Source: Verrucomicrobiaceae bacterium (lineage in GTDB: Bacteria > Verrucomicrobiota > Verrucomicrobiia > Verrucomicrobiales > DEV007). Taken from it: a DNA stretch of 64,000 bases. The DNA is taken from contig JAAESJ010000522.1 in assembly GCA_024229495.1 (NCBI GenBank), positions 48,323 through 112,322 on the forward strand, given 5' to 3'. The translations under genes were made by a program, and so were the position numbers. How positions within the stretch are numbered: the first letter of the stretch is position 1; each line of letters opens with the position of its first letter. Under the pieces are notes generated by a model. That model saw only the letters and a program-made list of their open reading frames with translations, was not told the origin of the DNA and did no database searches. Positions 16,926 to 25,941 of this stretch are shown here, piece by piece.

Positions 16926-17843
16926 TCAGGGGTGGCTGGGGGCTGTTGAGATGAGATCCTGCGCTAGAGCCATTGCGCCGAGGATGCCGGCTTGTGATCC
17001 GAGCCCAGGTGGCACGATAAATGTGTCTAATTCAGGGAGTGTTACGTAGCCGGCCAGCCGTTGTGAAAGCTGCTGGCGAATCTTATTAAACAAGTGGGCC
17101 TGTTCCATAACTCCTCCACCAAGAATGAATCGACTGGGGCAAAGAGTGAGAGTGAGATTGGCTAGGGCATCGGCCAGATAGCATGCTTCAAGGCTCCAAC
17201 CGGGATGATCCTCCGGAAGTTCGTCGGGGTTGCATTGCCAGCGTTGGCTGAGGGCTGATCCGCTCGCCAGTCCCTCAAGGCAATTGCCGTGGAATGGGCA
17301 GCAGCCAGCGAATGGATCCTTTTCCCTGTCGTGTGGGATCCTGAGATGCCCCATTTCGGGGTGTCCCTCTCCATGGAGGATTGCTCCCCCTGAAATTGCC
17401 CCTCCGCCGATTCCGGTGCCCACGGTGATGTAGATGAAGTCATTAAGGTTGCGTGCTGATCCCCATTTTCGTTCACCCCAGGCGGCGGCATTTACATCTG
17501 TTTCAAAGGCCAGAGGGATATGCCCCAGTGCCGAGTGAAGGGGGGAGGCTATATCAGTATTGCTCCAGTTATCTTTTGGGGTGTTTTTGATAAAACCAAA
17601 AGTGGTAGAGCTGGTGTCGATGTCAGCAGGGCCGAATGTTCCTATGCCAATTGCCTGGATTTTGCCCCGGCGTTTCTGGGCTGATTCAAAGAAATTGATA
17701 GCCCTGCTAATTGTTTGTTCTGGTGAGGTGGTTTCAAAGCGTGTTTCCTCAAGGTCATCAACATTGGTGCCAACGGCACAAACCATTTTTGTGCCGCCTG
17801 CCTCAACTGCTGCAATGAGTGGAGGTTTTTGCTGAGAGTTCAC
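16926..17843 (-). CDS. ROK-family sugar kinase, probable fructokinase
   Basis: 305 residues. It has the ATP-binding AAVEAGGTKMVCAVG, the conserved GIGTFGPAD, the sugar site TDVNAAAWGE, the phosphate motif TVGTGIGGG and the ROK zinc motif (EMGHLRI...H...CCPFHGNCLEGLASG). The pattern with the GNCLEGLASG ending is typical of bacterial fructokinases of the ROK family, so phosphorylation of fructose at the 6-position is likely, though glucose or mannose cannot be excluded. It starts three bases after the metF stop, so the two are probably cotranscribed without an obvious metabolic link. Confidence 0.88.
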   Translation of the reverse strand: MNSQQKPPLIAAVEAGGTKMVCAVGTNVDDLEETRFETTSPEQTISRAINFFESAQKRRGKIQAIGIGTFGPADIDTSSTTFGFIKNTPKDNWSNTDIASPLHSALGHIPLAFETDVNAAAWGERKWGSARNLNDFIYITVGTGIGGGAISGGAILHGEGHPEMGHLRIPHDREKDPFAGCCPFHGNCLEGLASGSALSQRWQCNPDELPEDHPGWSLEACYLADALANLTLTLCPSRFILGGGVMEQAHLFNKIRQQLSQRLAGYVTLPELDTFIVPPGLGSQAGILGAMALAQDLISTAPSHP

Positions 17844-17846
17844 GCC

Positions 17847-18776
17847 TTATTGAGAGGTTGTTGTCCTTGTGTCCGGGAAATCCTTCAGTCCCAGATTTGC
17901 AAAGATTTGTCTCGTGGCATCACTCTTGTTAAGGGTGTAGAAGTGAATGCCGTTGACGTTATTATCAAGAAGTCCCGAGCATTGCTCAGTTGCGTAATCT
18001 ATACCGACTTGTCTGACGCTTTCGCTGTTGTCCTTACAGTTCTCCATCTGCGCAAGCAATCGCGCAGGAAAGCGTGTTCCTGCGGCCAGTTGCGCCATTC
18101 TTTGCATGCCGCCAAGGGAATTTATCGGCATAATTCCTGCGATAATCGGGATGGTAATTCCGGCCAAATCGCACCTGTCACGGAAATCCAGGAAATCATG
18201 GTTATCAAAGAACATCTGTGTGCAGATATAGTCTGCTCCCTGGTCCACCTTTGACTTGAGGTGGTCGAGTTCTTTGATTCGGTTGGGGGTGTCAGGATGG
18301 CCCTCGGGGAAGCCTGCTACCCCGATGCCGAAGCCCTTTGATGCTGGATGTTTTCCCGAGGTGTTGAATTGTTTAATCGCCTTTACCAGTTCACCCGCAT
18401 ACTGAAATGTGTCCTTAGCGTGGTCGTGTTCTCGATGATCGCTAGGAGGGTCGCCTCTCAGTGCAAGGATGTTATCCACTCCTTCATTGGCGTAGCGGGT
18501 AAGAATTGCTGAAATTTCCGTTTCGCTATGGCAAACGCAGGTCAGGTGGGGGATAGGGGTAAGTGAAGTTGTGTTTTTGATTTGGACAACCAAGTCGTGA
18601 GTCAGTTGGCGGGTGGATCCGCCTGCGCCGTAGGTGATGCTGACGAAAGAAGGTCTGCAGGATTCGAGTTCTTTGATGGTTTCGAATAGCTTTTCCGAGG
18701 ATCCTGCCGTCTTTGGCGGGAAGAATTCAAATGAGAAGCTTGTTCCTTGGTGGGTAAGGATATCGTTGATGTGCAC
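17847..18776 (-). CDS. metF: Methylenetetrahydrofolate reductase
   Basis: 309 residues, the usual bacterial MetF size. A TIM barrel with the N-terminal FSFEFFPPKT (catalytic Glu), SITYGAGGSTR, HLTCVCHSETEI, NILALRGDPP (FAD/folate site), GVAGFPEGHP and DYICTQMFFDN. It reduces 5,10-methylene-THF to 5-methyl-THF for methionine synthesis. First gene of the metF-ROK-LysE group on the minus strand. I looked for an S-adenosylmethionine riboswitch in the 147 bases upstream and did not recognise one. Confidence 0.96.
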   Translation of the reverse strand: MHINDILTHQGTSFSFEFFPPKTAGSSEKLFETIKELESCRPSFVSITYGAGGSTRQLTHDLVVQIKNTTSLTPIPHLTCVCHSETEISAILTRYANEGVDNILALRGDPPSDHREHDHAKDTFQYAGELVKAIKQFNTSGKHPASKGFGIGVAGFPEGHPDTPNRIKELDHLKSKVDQGADYICTQMFFDNHDFLDFRDRCDLAGITIPIIAGIMPINSLGGMQRMAQLAAGTRFPARLLAQMENCKDNSESVRQVGIDYATEQCSGLLDNNVNGIHFYTLNKSDATRQIFANLGLKDFPDTRTTTSQ

Positions 18777-18923
18777 AAGACAAAGGGTGCTGGCGACTTG
18801 GAGTTGTGTTTTCCCTGTCGCGTGGCCTAGGTGGTTGTATAGAATATGGGTTAATTATGGTGTGGCAAATTCCTAGTGCAGAATTTGCTTCCAATCCCTT
18901 ATCAGGATTCAATTTAGCATTAT

Positions 18924-19946
18924 TTACCGCTGTTTTTTCAGTTCCTCGGCGATCTTGATTGCCACAGAGGCCGGCAGAGCGAAGGTGGTGACCCGGTCAG
19001 CCCGGGCGATGTTTATGCCCATTGCCTTTCCTTGGAGATTAACCAGTGGTCCCCCCATTGCCTGAGGGGTGAGCGGTAATTCATGCTGAAGGACATCTGA
19101 GAACCCCGCCTTTCTCCTAGAGGTTTTACCGCTCATTTGTTGGTTGCGGTCAAGCATGTCAAAGACATTTGATTTATAATTGAGCGTCACCGTGAACGCA
19201 ATGCCTTCCTCTCCCCGGAGTATCTTGATTTCCACTTCGTCCATGGGATCGAACTTACTGATTTGATCAGCGAGTTCCCTGCGGCTTTTGATGTCGGTGC
19301 TTTGTACCCGGATGATCAAGTCGCCGGACTGCATTCCCTGTTTCTGGGCAGGGCTATTTGGACCGAATCCGTCGATGGCGACTCCGAGTTCATCGGGATC
19401 GTCATTTGGGTCAAGAGTGACACCAAGCACTCCGGGTCGGCGTTCAATTTCTCTTCTGGTTGCAGATATGACTCCGATCATTAATGAATCAGCGTCATAA
19501 GTCATTGCGGCGACCCAGCTTCCTTGGGAAAGGTTGTCGGGATTGCCCCATTCAATCGGGATTACCTTGCCAGATGGAACCTTGAGGAGCGCAAGGTCGT
19601 TGGCGGGATCCCTCGCCAGTATGGCCGCTTCCAGTTTTTCTCCGGAAGGAGAAAAAGCAGATATTTTGCCCTTGGCATCGAGTTCGCTGGATTTTGTCAG
19701 CAGATGCCCATCGGGGTCGATGGCTGTTGCTAGGGCGACAATTTCTCCTTCTTGCTGTATCACCAGTGTTGATAACCTGGCTGCCTCGCCACCCGGGCCA
19801 AAGGCGAGCACGGTTTTCGACCCGTTCAGGCGGAGGTTCTCCGGGAGTTCGTCAGGGGAACCCTGAGCAAAAGAAGGGCACGTCGAAGCAATGGTGAGCA
19901 AGCCCAGAAGTTGCGGGAAGCTGAGGAGTTGTTTGACGTTGATCAT
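18924..19946 (-). CDS. HtrA-like pseudoprotease with inserted PDZ domain
   Basis: 340 residues with a signal peptide (to about residue 28, LGLLTIASTCPSFAQ). It has a trypsin-like barrel: LATAIDPDGHLLT, NDLALLKV (Asp117 kept) and MGGPLVNLQGKAMGINIA. The His of LTNxHVV is Ser87 (LTKSSEL) and the Ser of GNSGGPL is Met297 (QAMGGPL), so it should be inactive. A PDZ domain (about 185-255, SPAQKQGMQSGDLIIRV) lies between the Asp region and the former Ser region, unlike normal HtrA, where PDZ comes last. Its ATG overlaps the stop of the active protease gene by four bases. It may be a substrate-binding or regulatory partner of that protease (inference). Confidence 0.85.
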   Translation of the reverse strand: MINVKQLLSFPQLLGLLTIASTCPSFAQGSPDELPENLRLNGSKTVLAFGPGGEAARLSTLVIQQEGEIVALATAIDPDGHLLTKSSELDAKGKISAFSPSGEKLEAAILARDPANDLALLKVPSGKVIPIEWGNPDNLSQGSWVAAMTYDADSLMIGVISATRREIERRPGVLGVTLDPNDDPDELGVAIDGFGPNSPAQKQGMQSGDLIIRVQSTDIKSRRELADQISKFDPMDEVEIKILRGEEGIAFTVTLNYKSNVFDMLDRNQQMSGKTSRRKAGFSDVLQHELPLTPQAMGGPLVNLQGKAMGINIARADRVTTFALPASVAIKIAEELKKQR

Positions 19947-20986
19947 TGGCCGGGGCCTGTGGGCTTTTTGGCGGGCAGAAAGTCATTCCTGTTACCGAGT
20001 GTAATCTCGACTTTTTTTGTGCCTCCCTCCCAGCGCTTCAGGATGTCCAGTAGTACCTTGTCACCGGGGCCGTGTTTATTTATGAGAGTTCTGAATGAGT
20101 TCAGGCTTTCGATTTTTTGTCCATCGATTCGGCTAATGACATCACCTGCTCGGAGCTTACTTTGTGCAGCCGGCGAATTCTTTACAACACCGGTGATCTG
20201 GACGCCCTTTGAATGTGGGATGCGTTTAACGCCTAGAAATCCACCCTTGCGTTGGATTGTTGCGTAGGAATCGTCAATGGTGACGACTTCACCGGCAAGC
20301 ATGCGATACCAGTCACGTTTGAAGGCGCGCACAGTGACATGATAGTTCTGTTCGTTTTTCTTCGATACACGACTGTGGATTCCCACGACCCTTCCCTGCA
20401 TGTCAAAGAGTGGACCTCCGGAGTCGCCGCCTATCAATTTGCAGTCGCTCTGGATGGTGTTGGTGCTGCGGTGAATGACGCGGCCTAGGCGCAGGACGAT
20501 CCCACGTTTCTTATCGAAACCGCCGGGGTGCCCTATGGCGAAGATCCAGTCTCCCCGGAAAAGTGTTGCGGGCGGTGCAATGTCGACGAAAGGATGTTTC
20601 TTCTTTTCCGTGATGCGCACCAGTCCTGAGTCAGCTGCCGCTGATCGGCCGAGTGATTCGGCTTCCAGTTTTGTGCCGTCCGGCATAACAACCTGAACTT
20701 TGTTCCCAGGGTCGCCGCTGACATGCCCTGCGGTAAGAACCAATCCGTCCTCAGAAACGATGACTCCGCTGCCTGATCCGTTTCCCACGATGCAGACAGT
20801 TGCCTGCTTGGCCTGGTTCAGGACAGAATCTACCTGCTTCTGGATGCCAAGGAGGTCTTCGGGAGACTCCGGTGCTGTCTTGCCGAAGACAGGGTGTATG
20901 CGGGCATCCTTCGCAGTAAGTGGCGCGGCACCGGAACTGATACCAAGGAGGAAGGTTATTATTGATACGCGTCGCAATCCCTGCAT
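19943..20986 (-). CDS. HtrA/DegP-like serine protease with one PDZ domain
   Basis: 347 residues from the ATG at 20986, which starts directly before a signal peptide (MQGLRRVSIITFLLGISSGAA); a TTG at 21022 would add 12 residues. The catalytic triad is complete: TAGH (His88), AAADSGLV (Asp119), GGDSGGPL (Ser189). The C-terminal PDZ domain (about 250-330, NSPAAQSKLRAGDVISRIDG) should bind peptide ends. It would act in the periplasm in protein quality control. Translation is probably coupled to the following pseudoprotease through the ATGA overlap. Confidence 0.92.
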   Translation of the reverse strand: MQGLRRVSIITFLLGISSGAAPLTAKDARIHPVFGKTAPESPEDLLGIQKQVDSVLNQAKQATVCIVGNGSGSGVIVSEDGLVLTAGHVSGDPGNKVQVVMPDGTKLEAESLGRSAAADSGLVRITEKKKHPFVDIAPPATLFRGDWIFAIGHPGGFDKKRGIVLRLGRVIHRSTNTIQSDCKLIGGDSGGPLFDMQGRVVGIHSRVSKKNEQNYHVTVRAFKRDWYRMLAGEVVTIDDSYATIQRKGGFLGVKRIPHSKGVQITGVVKNSPAAQSKLRAGDVISRIDGQKIESLNSFRTLINKHGPGDKVLLDILKRWEGGTKKVEITLGNRNDFLPAKKPTGPGQ

Positions 20987-21056
20987 GAATGAAGAGGATG
21001 GGTGAAAAATTGTAGGCGGCAAGCTGAAAGAGTGGCGATGGGGTTGAGAGAGGTGT

Positions 21057-21530
21057 TTATTCAGCTGCCTTTTCGGTTTTTTCGCTCTCTTCTTTCACTT
21101 CCACTTCTTCATCATTCCTGTAGAGAACTTGTTTGGTTGGGGTGCCGGCTTCATCCCAGTATTTGGTGATGCCTTCGCGCAGACCCGCCTTGTAGAGCTT
21201 GTAGGTGCTCCTTTGTCCATTTTCATACCATTCCTCAACAACGCCGTCCAGGCGACCGTTGACGTAGTTCCATCGGAACTTGAGCGTGCCATCTGCGTGA
21301 TGCTGTATCGCACACCCTGAGAAGGGGAGGTCATCCTTGGTGATGATGCCCTTCTTGTAGCCAAGGTCTTTATAAAGGAATTCCTGAACAATAGGTCCTT
21401 CATTTTTTGCCCCGGGCGGGTTATCTCCTGCGCTTGAAGGAGAAGGCTTAACGCTGTCCTTGCATGAAGAGGCGCAACTCAGAAGCACAATGGCCATGGG
21501 AGCGAGTAATTTTCTGGGTTTAATACTCAT
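21057..21530 (-). CDS. MORN-repeat (YwqK-like) lipoprotein
   Basis: 157 residues. The N terminus reads MSIKPRKLLAPMAIVLLSCASSC, a lipoprotein signal with two possible lipid-bearing Cys. The core holds three to four MORN-type repeats (DGTLKFRWNYVNGRLDG, YENGQRSTYKLYKAGLREG, WDEAGTPTKQVLYRNDE), and the tail is rich in Glu and Lys. Such proteins are common in the envelope of Bacteroidota and Verrucomicrobiota; no enzymatic role is known. It lies 70 bases upstream of the HtrA gene in the same direction and may share its transcript. Confidence 0.75.
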   Translation of the reverse strand: MSIKPRKLLAPMAIVLLSCASSCKDSVKPSPSSAGDNPPGAKNEGPIVQEFLYKDLGYKKGIITKDDLPFSGCAIQHHADGTLKFRWNYVNGRLDGVVEEWYENGQRSTYKLYKAGLREGITKYWDEAGTPTKQVLYRNDEEVEVKEESEKTEKAAE

Positions 21531-21637
21531 CGGTATATAATAGGGGCAAATGAGAGAGCCTGCCAGCAGACAGCTCGCAGCGGAGTTGATATCATCTCCG
21601 GGATTTTCATGCCACGTAATTGCGAAGGCAAAGCATG

Positions 21638-21660
21638 CCCGGAAAACTTAGTTTTCCGGG
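21638..21660. terminator. Perfect hairpin with the fecR-like stop codon in its loop
   Basis: CCCGGAAAAC (21638-21647) pairs perfectly with GTTTTCCGGG (21651-21660); the three-base loop is the TAA stop of the minus-strand FecR gene. A T-rich tail (TTTTCT) follows on the plus strand, but not on the minus strand, where it would be expected to terminate fecR. Confidence 0.4.
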
Positions 21661-22688
21661 TTTTCTATGGCTTTAAAGATTTGACCACCCTCGCCTGGAG
21701 GAATCAGGCGGTTTTCCAATGCCGGAGATTTTTCTACTGGAGGCCTATTGATTGTTGGTGGCGTTTGGGTTGCTGGAGGCCTTTTTTCTTTTCTTGGTGG
21801 GACATTTGACATTTGTGGAGGAGCCGGTTGGCGATTACGTGCATCCTGCGCCCTGTCGCGTCGGATTCTGCGGTCTCCTGCAGAATTTGGTGATTTTCCG
21901 AAGTGCTTGAAACTGGTCCGGATGAGCCCGGCGCGGCGCGTTTGATTTCGAGGTGAGTCCTGATTTTCTACCTGTTGTCTGGGATTCTGAGGGCCATCGA
22001 CATTGAGTTCGATTAGCCTCGCTTTGCTCTTCAATTTGCTCTGAGTGTTAATGCTATCGTCAATCTTTGACATGTTGGGCAGTTCCGGGAACCCTCCTTG
22101 AAGCAGTTGTGAGGTCTCACGGAGTTGTGCAATGTCAAATACTAGGACTCGGGGCAGTTCTTCGGCGTTTGTGGGCATGGCAACCATTTCACCCGCCTTG
22201 AGCTTAATTACCTTGTTTGGAGAGGCATTCAGGCTGAAGCGAAGGGCTCCCTCCAGAACAAGAAGTTTAACGATCCCGGCCTCGGGGCTGGTTTCAACCA
22301 TTATCGTCGTGCCTGTTATTGCCGCACTGATTGCCGCGGTACGGATCTCGGTTCGCCCCTTCCACTTGGGTTGCTGGAGGAGGATTGTTCCTTGTTTAAG
22401 CCCAAGTTCACGTTTCCCCTCCAGGAAACTAAAAGAAGTGTTTTGCCCGAGCCGTATGATTGAATTGTCAGGTAAGGTCAGCTCAGCCCGGGATTTTTTG
22501 CCAGTGAGCAGTTCAGAGCCTCTGCGTAACTGGTTACCTTCACTGGCTTCACGTGCTATCCCTCCGCTTAACAAGAGCCGGACATCGTTTATTGTCCGGG
22601 TTATTTCGGCTGAACTGATTCGTGCCGCTTGGGCGCAATTCAGTAGAAGTATCGCGGTTAGGGACGGGATGAGGTATCTGAGATTCAT
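21648..22688 (-). CDS. FecR-domain protein with proline-rich tail
   Basis: 346 residues. Signal peptide (LIPSLTAILLLNCAQA), then a FecR domain (about 30-180: LLSGGIAREASEGNQLRRGSELLTGKKSRAELTL, IIRLGQNTSFSF, GTILLQ, TAAISAAITGTTIMVE). The last 150 residues are Pro-, Arg- and Asn-rich and probably disordered. Classic FecR is an inner-membrane signal relay; this exported, TM-less form with no sigma factor nearby is the type often found with CHASE2 cyclases and beta-barrels in Gram-negative bacteria. It follows the barrel gene by 38 bases on the same strand, and the CHASE2 cyclase is divergent. Confidence 0.85.
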   Translation of the reverse strand: MNLRYLIPSLTAILLLNCAQAARISSAEITRTINDVRLLLSGGIAREASEGNQLRRGSELLTGKKSRAELTLPDNSIIRLGQNTSFSFLEGKRELGLKQGTILLQQPKWKGRTEIRTAAISAAITGTTIMVETSPEAGIVKLLVLEGALRFSLNASPNKVIKLKAGEMVAMPTNAEELPRVLVFDIAQLRETSQLLQGGFPELPNMSKIDDSINTQSKLKSKARLIELNVDGPQNPRQQVENQDSPRNQTRRAGLIRTSFKHFGKSPNSAGDRRIRRDRAQDARNRQPAPPQMSNVPPRKEKRPPATQTPPTINRPPVEKSPALENRLIPPGEGGQIFKAIENPEN

Positions 22689-22726
22689 GCTAGATCCTTT
22701 ATTGACGATCCGGCTGCAGTGCTTAT

Positions 22727-23665
22727 TCAGAATTTGAGAATAATTCCGGCTGTCGCCCCCGCGGTGGCTGCCTGGTAGTCGGAGCCACTCATGTCTGAGT
22801 CATTGACAACAAAGGAGGTGGCTGCACGGATCAGCAGATTGTCTCTCAGGTGGTATCCTATTGACGCGCCAAAGGAGTGGTTGAGATCGGTTCGATCGCT
22901 TGATTGATAATCGTTTATTGCAAGGCGGTAGTAAATTTCCAATGAAAGTTTCTCGGCGGGACTGAAGTGGTAACCTGATGTGATGCTGTGCTCATGGCGT
23001 TTGGCGTATTCCGGGTCTGCATCAAATGAAAAATCTGATTCCCAGCCGAAGTAGAAATAATGATAGAGTCCGAGTGGAATCGGTTTGAAAGCAGCGAGCT
23101 CTACACTGTGATCACTGAATAATTCCTCACCGCTACCTGAATACCTAGTGTAGTTGTATCGTGCTGACAGGGAGAGATTGCCCAAGTTTGGAAAGATGTT
23201 TACCAATCCGCTTCCGGCATCAAGAGCATCGAAATCCAGATTGCTGTTGTCGGCATACTGATAAGACCCATAAGTTCCAGAGATTTCGCCGTAAAGATTG
23301 CCAGTGAGATATGGGAGAAAGGTGGCGCCTGCGTTGTGACGCCAGAAGAAATCCTCCAGCCTGTCGGATTCGGTAAGTGCTGCATTCGAAGTCCAGTGAC
23401 CGTTACCGCTGGCGTAGACGCTTAGGGGTCTGTAGCTATTGACTGGTTGCAGTAGGAGTTGTTCTCCCAGGTCGCTGTCACCCGGGCTTTCAGGGGCGTG
23501 CAAACGGTCAGAAGTTTGCCCCGCCAGAATTTTCTGGGTGGCGTTCTCTTTGTCAAAGGGGGCAGACTGCTTGTCAATGTCCCTCTGGTTGTCTTGAGCG
23601 TAGATTCTGCAGGCGCAGAAACTGATGATAATTACGATTCCGAAAATCTTACTTTCATTAATCAT
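22727..23665 (-). CDS. Outer-membrane beta-barrel protein
   Basis: 312 residues with a signal peptide (IFGIVIIISFCACRIYAQ). After a short linker come alternating amphipathic strands rich in Tyr, Ser, Gly and Phe (GNLYGEISGTYGSYQYA, LSLSARYNYTRYSG, YHYFYFGWESDFSF, LSLEIYYRLAINDY, FGASIGYHLRDN). It ends in Phe (AGIILKF), the usual outer-membrane insertion signal. It resembles barrel proteins that accompany FecR proteins. It is the first gene of a two-gene unit. A strong promoter-like sequence ends only a few bases before the ATG. Confidence 0.82.
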   Translation of the reverse strand: MINESKIFGIVIIISFCACRIYAQDNQRDIDKQSAPFDKENATQKILAGQTSDRLHAPESPGDSDLGEQLLLQPVNSYRPLSVYASGNGHWTSNAALTESDRLEDFFWRHNAGATFLPYLTGNLYGEISGTYGSYQYADNSNLDFDALDAGSGLVNIFPNLGNLSLSARYNYTRYSGSGEELFSDHSVELAAFKPIPLGLYHYFYFGWESDFSFDADPEYAKRHEHSITSGYHFSPAEKLSLEIYYRLAINDYQSSDRTDLNHSFGASIGYHLRDNLLIRAATSFVVNDSDMSGSDYQAATAGATAGIILKF

Positions 23666-23677
23666 TAAGCTATCAAA

Positions 23678-23706
23678 AATATAGTCCCTGTACAGACTTT
23701 GCTCAA
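23678..23706 (-). promoter_or_regulatory. Promoter of the barrel-fecR unit
   Basis: On the minus strand TTGAGC (23701-23706) and TATATT (23678-23683) are exactly 17 bases apart. Transcription should start near 23671, about six bases before the ATG at 23665, leaving no room for a ribosome-binding site. Confidence 0.5.
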
Positions 23707-23801
23707 GTGTAATTCGAGCAAGGGAATCGGGTCATTGGGTTCAGTGATAGAAAATATCAGGAATTTTCCCTCAATAGGTGTGAGTATGAGTCTTTAATCC
23801 A

Positions 23802-25937
23802 ATGGAGAGCCCTACCACAAGGAGACCTAGTCGACTGACGAGGGTATTTGCGATTATCTGTTCAGGGTGTGGTGGCGTTTTTCTTTTGTTGTTCGTGGTT
23901 ATACCGTTTTGGTTTGATGGGGCGGAGTCCTTGGAACGGGTCGAGTTGGCATTTTCACGCGCAATTGTCGATTGGGGCGAGAAATCCCCGGAGAGGAATG
24001 ACATTGTCTTCGTCGGCATCGATAACGTGTCGGCGAACCTTCTGGAGACCGGAGTCATGAGTGAGGAGGAGATTGTAGCTTCACCTGCCCTCGACCTGAT
24101 GAGTTACGGTTATCCCTTTCCCCGTGAAGTATGGGCAATGCTTGTTGACCGATTGTTGGCAAGCGAGGCAAAGGTAGTGGTGCTTGATATCGTTTTCGGA
24201 CACGGACGAGCAGGGAGCGAAGGAGATCGCTTGCTTAAGAACGCGCTTGACCGGCATAAAGATCGGGTAGTGATCGCGTCCAGGTTTTCCTATACGGAAA
24301 CGGGAAAATCGATGGGGGGCGCTTCAATGAATGAGCCTGCCACGAGCGTATTGGATCCCGGAGGCGTGGAAGACCAGCGACAGGGTTATGCTGACTTCTT
24401 TCAGAGCCCGGATCAGTTGGTGTGGCAGGCGCATTTCCGGATGCGGCTTGGATCCCATTCGCAAGCTCCCGAATACCGATCACTTGCAGCGGCCGGCTTA
24501 AGTCAGGCTGGTTATGGGCATTTGGTTCCCGATGAGCAGTCTGTTGGGATCCGCTTTGCCGAGATGAACGCATCTCCCCGGGCTTATGAGCCAGTATCTC
24601 TATACAGCATCTTTGATGAGCAGGCCTGGTCGAGGAATTATGGGGATGGAGCCTTTTTTCGCGACAAGATCGTGGTTGTTGGGGGTTGGAATCTTATAGA
24701 GCACCCTGACGTGGTAGACACTCCTGTGGGCACCATTGCCGGGGCGCAGGTCCACATAAATACCATTGCCAGCCTGCTAAACGATGACGGGTTCCGCTTT
24801 GCCGGGTTTAAGCTTCGATGCTTCACAATAATCCTTGGAGCTCTGTTGGCCTTTATCGTGGCGCATTTTTTTCGTCGACCGTGGCTTGGAATAGGGCTGT
24901 TGTTTGGAATTGGTGTAGGTTATGTTTGCTGCGCGGTCGCCGTATACAACAGGGGGGTAATGCTAAATGGGGCGGCTCCGCTTGGAACTCTTATTTTATC
25001 AGGAGTCTTCTGCTTTGCTGCGCAATATAGCTTGGAGAGATTGGAAAAGTTGCGATTGCGAAGAGCGTTAGATCGTTATTTCTCTAAAGATCTAAGTGCT
25101 GATATAATGACCCGTCCGGAAGGATTTCTGAATTCTCTTGGAGGAAAGCGCGTGGAGGTAACAGTGCTGTTTTCAGATTTACGGGATTTTACCGCGAATT
25201 CTGAGATGACGGATGAGAGAGAAATAGTGGCTCAGCTTAACGAATATCTGAAAGCGATGGTTGAATGTGTTTTTGATCATGGCGGAATGATAGACAAGTT
25301 CATCGGAGATGCCGTAATGGCGGTGTGGGGAACTGTGCACAGCGATGGCGAAGATAGAGATGCCTTGGGAGCGGTGAGGTCAGCACTTGCGATGCGCGAA
25401 CGGTTGAAACAACTCAATGAAAAATGGTCTATTGAGGGGCGACGCACATACAGGTTCGGTATTGGCATTAATCAGGGGCCTGCGGTTTTCGGAAACATTG
25501 GGTCGCTTGAGAAAATGGAACTCACTGTGATTGGTGATGCGGTAAATTTGGCTTCACGTTTGGAGGGGCTTACCAAGGAATTTGGCGTTGATCTCCTGGT
25601 GAGTGACAGAGTGGTAGAAAAACTGAAAGGGAAAGTGCTGGTGCGCCCGATTCATGAGGTTATTCCAAGGGGAAAAACGGAAAGGTTGATGATATTTTCA
25701 GTGCCAGCTGAAAATGAAAGTGACCTGAATGCTGACGAAATCGATTTTTTGAATCTCTATAATCAGGCACATGAGGCGTGGAGCGAGGCAAATCCGGGGA
25801 AGGCGCTCGATCTTTTCAGTCAATGTGCTGACCTGCGGCCTGAAGACAGGATAGTCGATGCGTTCCTGTCCCGGCTTGCCGACGCGCGGGGCAATCCTGA
25901 CCTGATGCGGTTACCCCTGTGGGGTGAAGAGAAATAG
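23802..25937 (+). CDS. CHASE2-domain adenylate cyclase
   Basis: 711 residues. A membrane segment near 20-40 is followed by an extracytoplasmic CHASE2 sensor (about 50-330: NDIVFVGIDNVS, YPFPREVWAML, VVVLDIVFG, FFRDKIVVVGG), then two to three membrane helices (about 340-415) and a class III cyclase domain (about 445-640). Metal ligands D459 (LFSDLRDFT) and D503 (KFIGDAVMAVWG), K499, and VIGDAVNLASRLEG are intact; the Lys/Asp pair points to ATP rather than GTP as substrate. A helical C-terminal tail of about 60 residues follows. It probably makes cAMP in response to an envelope signal, and is divergent from the barrel-FecR pair. Confidence 0.93.
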   Translation: MESPTTRRPSRLTRVFAIICSGCGGVFLLLFVVIPFWFDGAESLERVELAFSRAIVDWGEKSPERNDIVFVGIDNVSANLLETGVMSEEEIVASPALDLMSYGYPFPREVWAMLVDRLLASEAKVVVLDIVFGHGRAGSEGDRLLKNALDRHKDRVVIASRFSYTETGKSMGGASMNEPATSVLDPGGVEDQRQGYADFFQSPDQLVWQAHFRMRLGSHSQAPEYRSLAAAGLSQAGYGHLVPDEQSVGIRFAEMNASPRAYEPVSLYSIFDEQAWSRNYGDGAFFRDKIVVVGGWNLIEHPDVVDTPVGTIAGAQVHINTIASLLNDDGFRFAGFKLRCFTIILGALLAFIVAHFFRRPWLGIGLLFGIGVGYVCCAVAVYNRGVMLNGAAPLGTLILSGVFCFAAQYSLERLEKLRLRRALDRYFSKDLSADIMTRPEGFLNSLGGKRVEVTVLFSDLRDFTANSEMTDEREIVAQLNEYLKAMVECVFDHGGMIDKFIGDAVMAVWGTVHSDGEDRDALGAVRSALAMRERLKQLNEKWSIEGRRTYRFGIGINQGPAVFGNIGSLEKMELTVIGDAVNLASRLEGLTKEFGVDLLVSDRVVEKLKGKVLVRPIHEVIPRGKTERLMIFSVPAENESDLNADEIDFLNLYNQAHEAWSEANPGKALDLFSQCADLRPEDRIVDAFLSRLADARGNPDLMRLPLWGEEK

Positions 25938-25941
25938 GCTG

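Noticed and set aside
18777..18923. S-adenosylmethionine riboswitch upstream of metF
   Set aside because: I could not find the conserved core elements or a terminator in these 147 bases.
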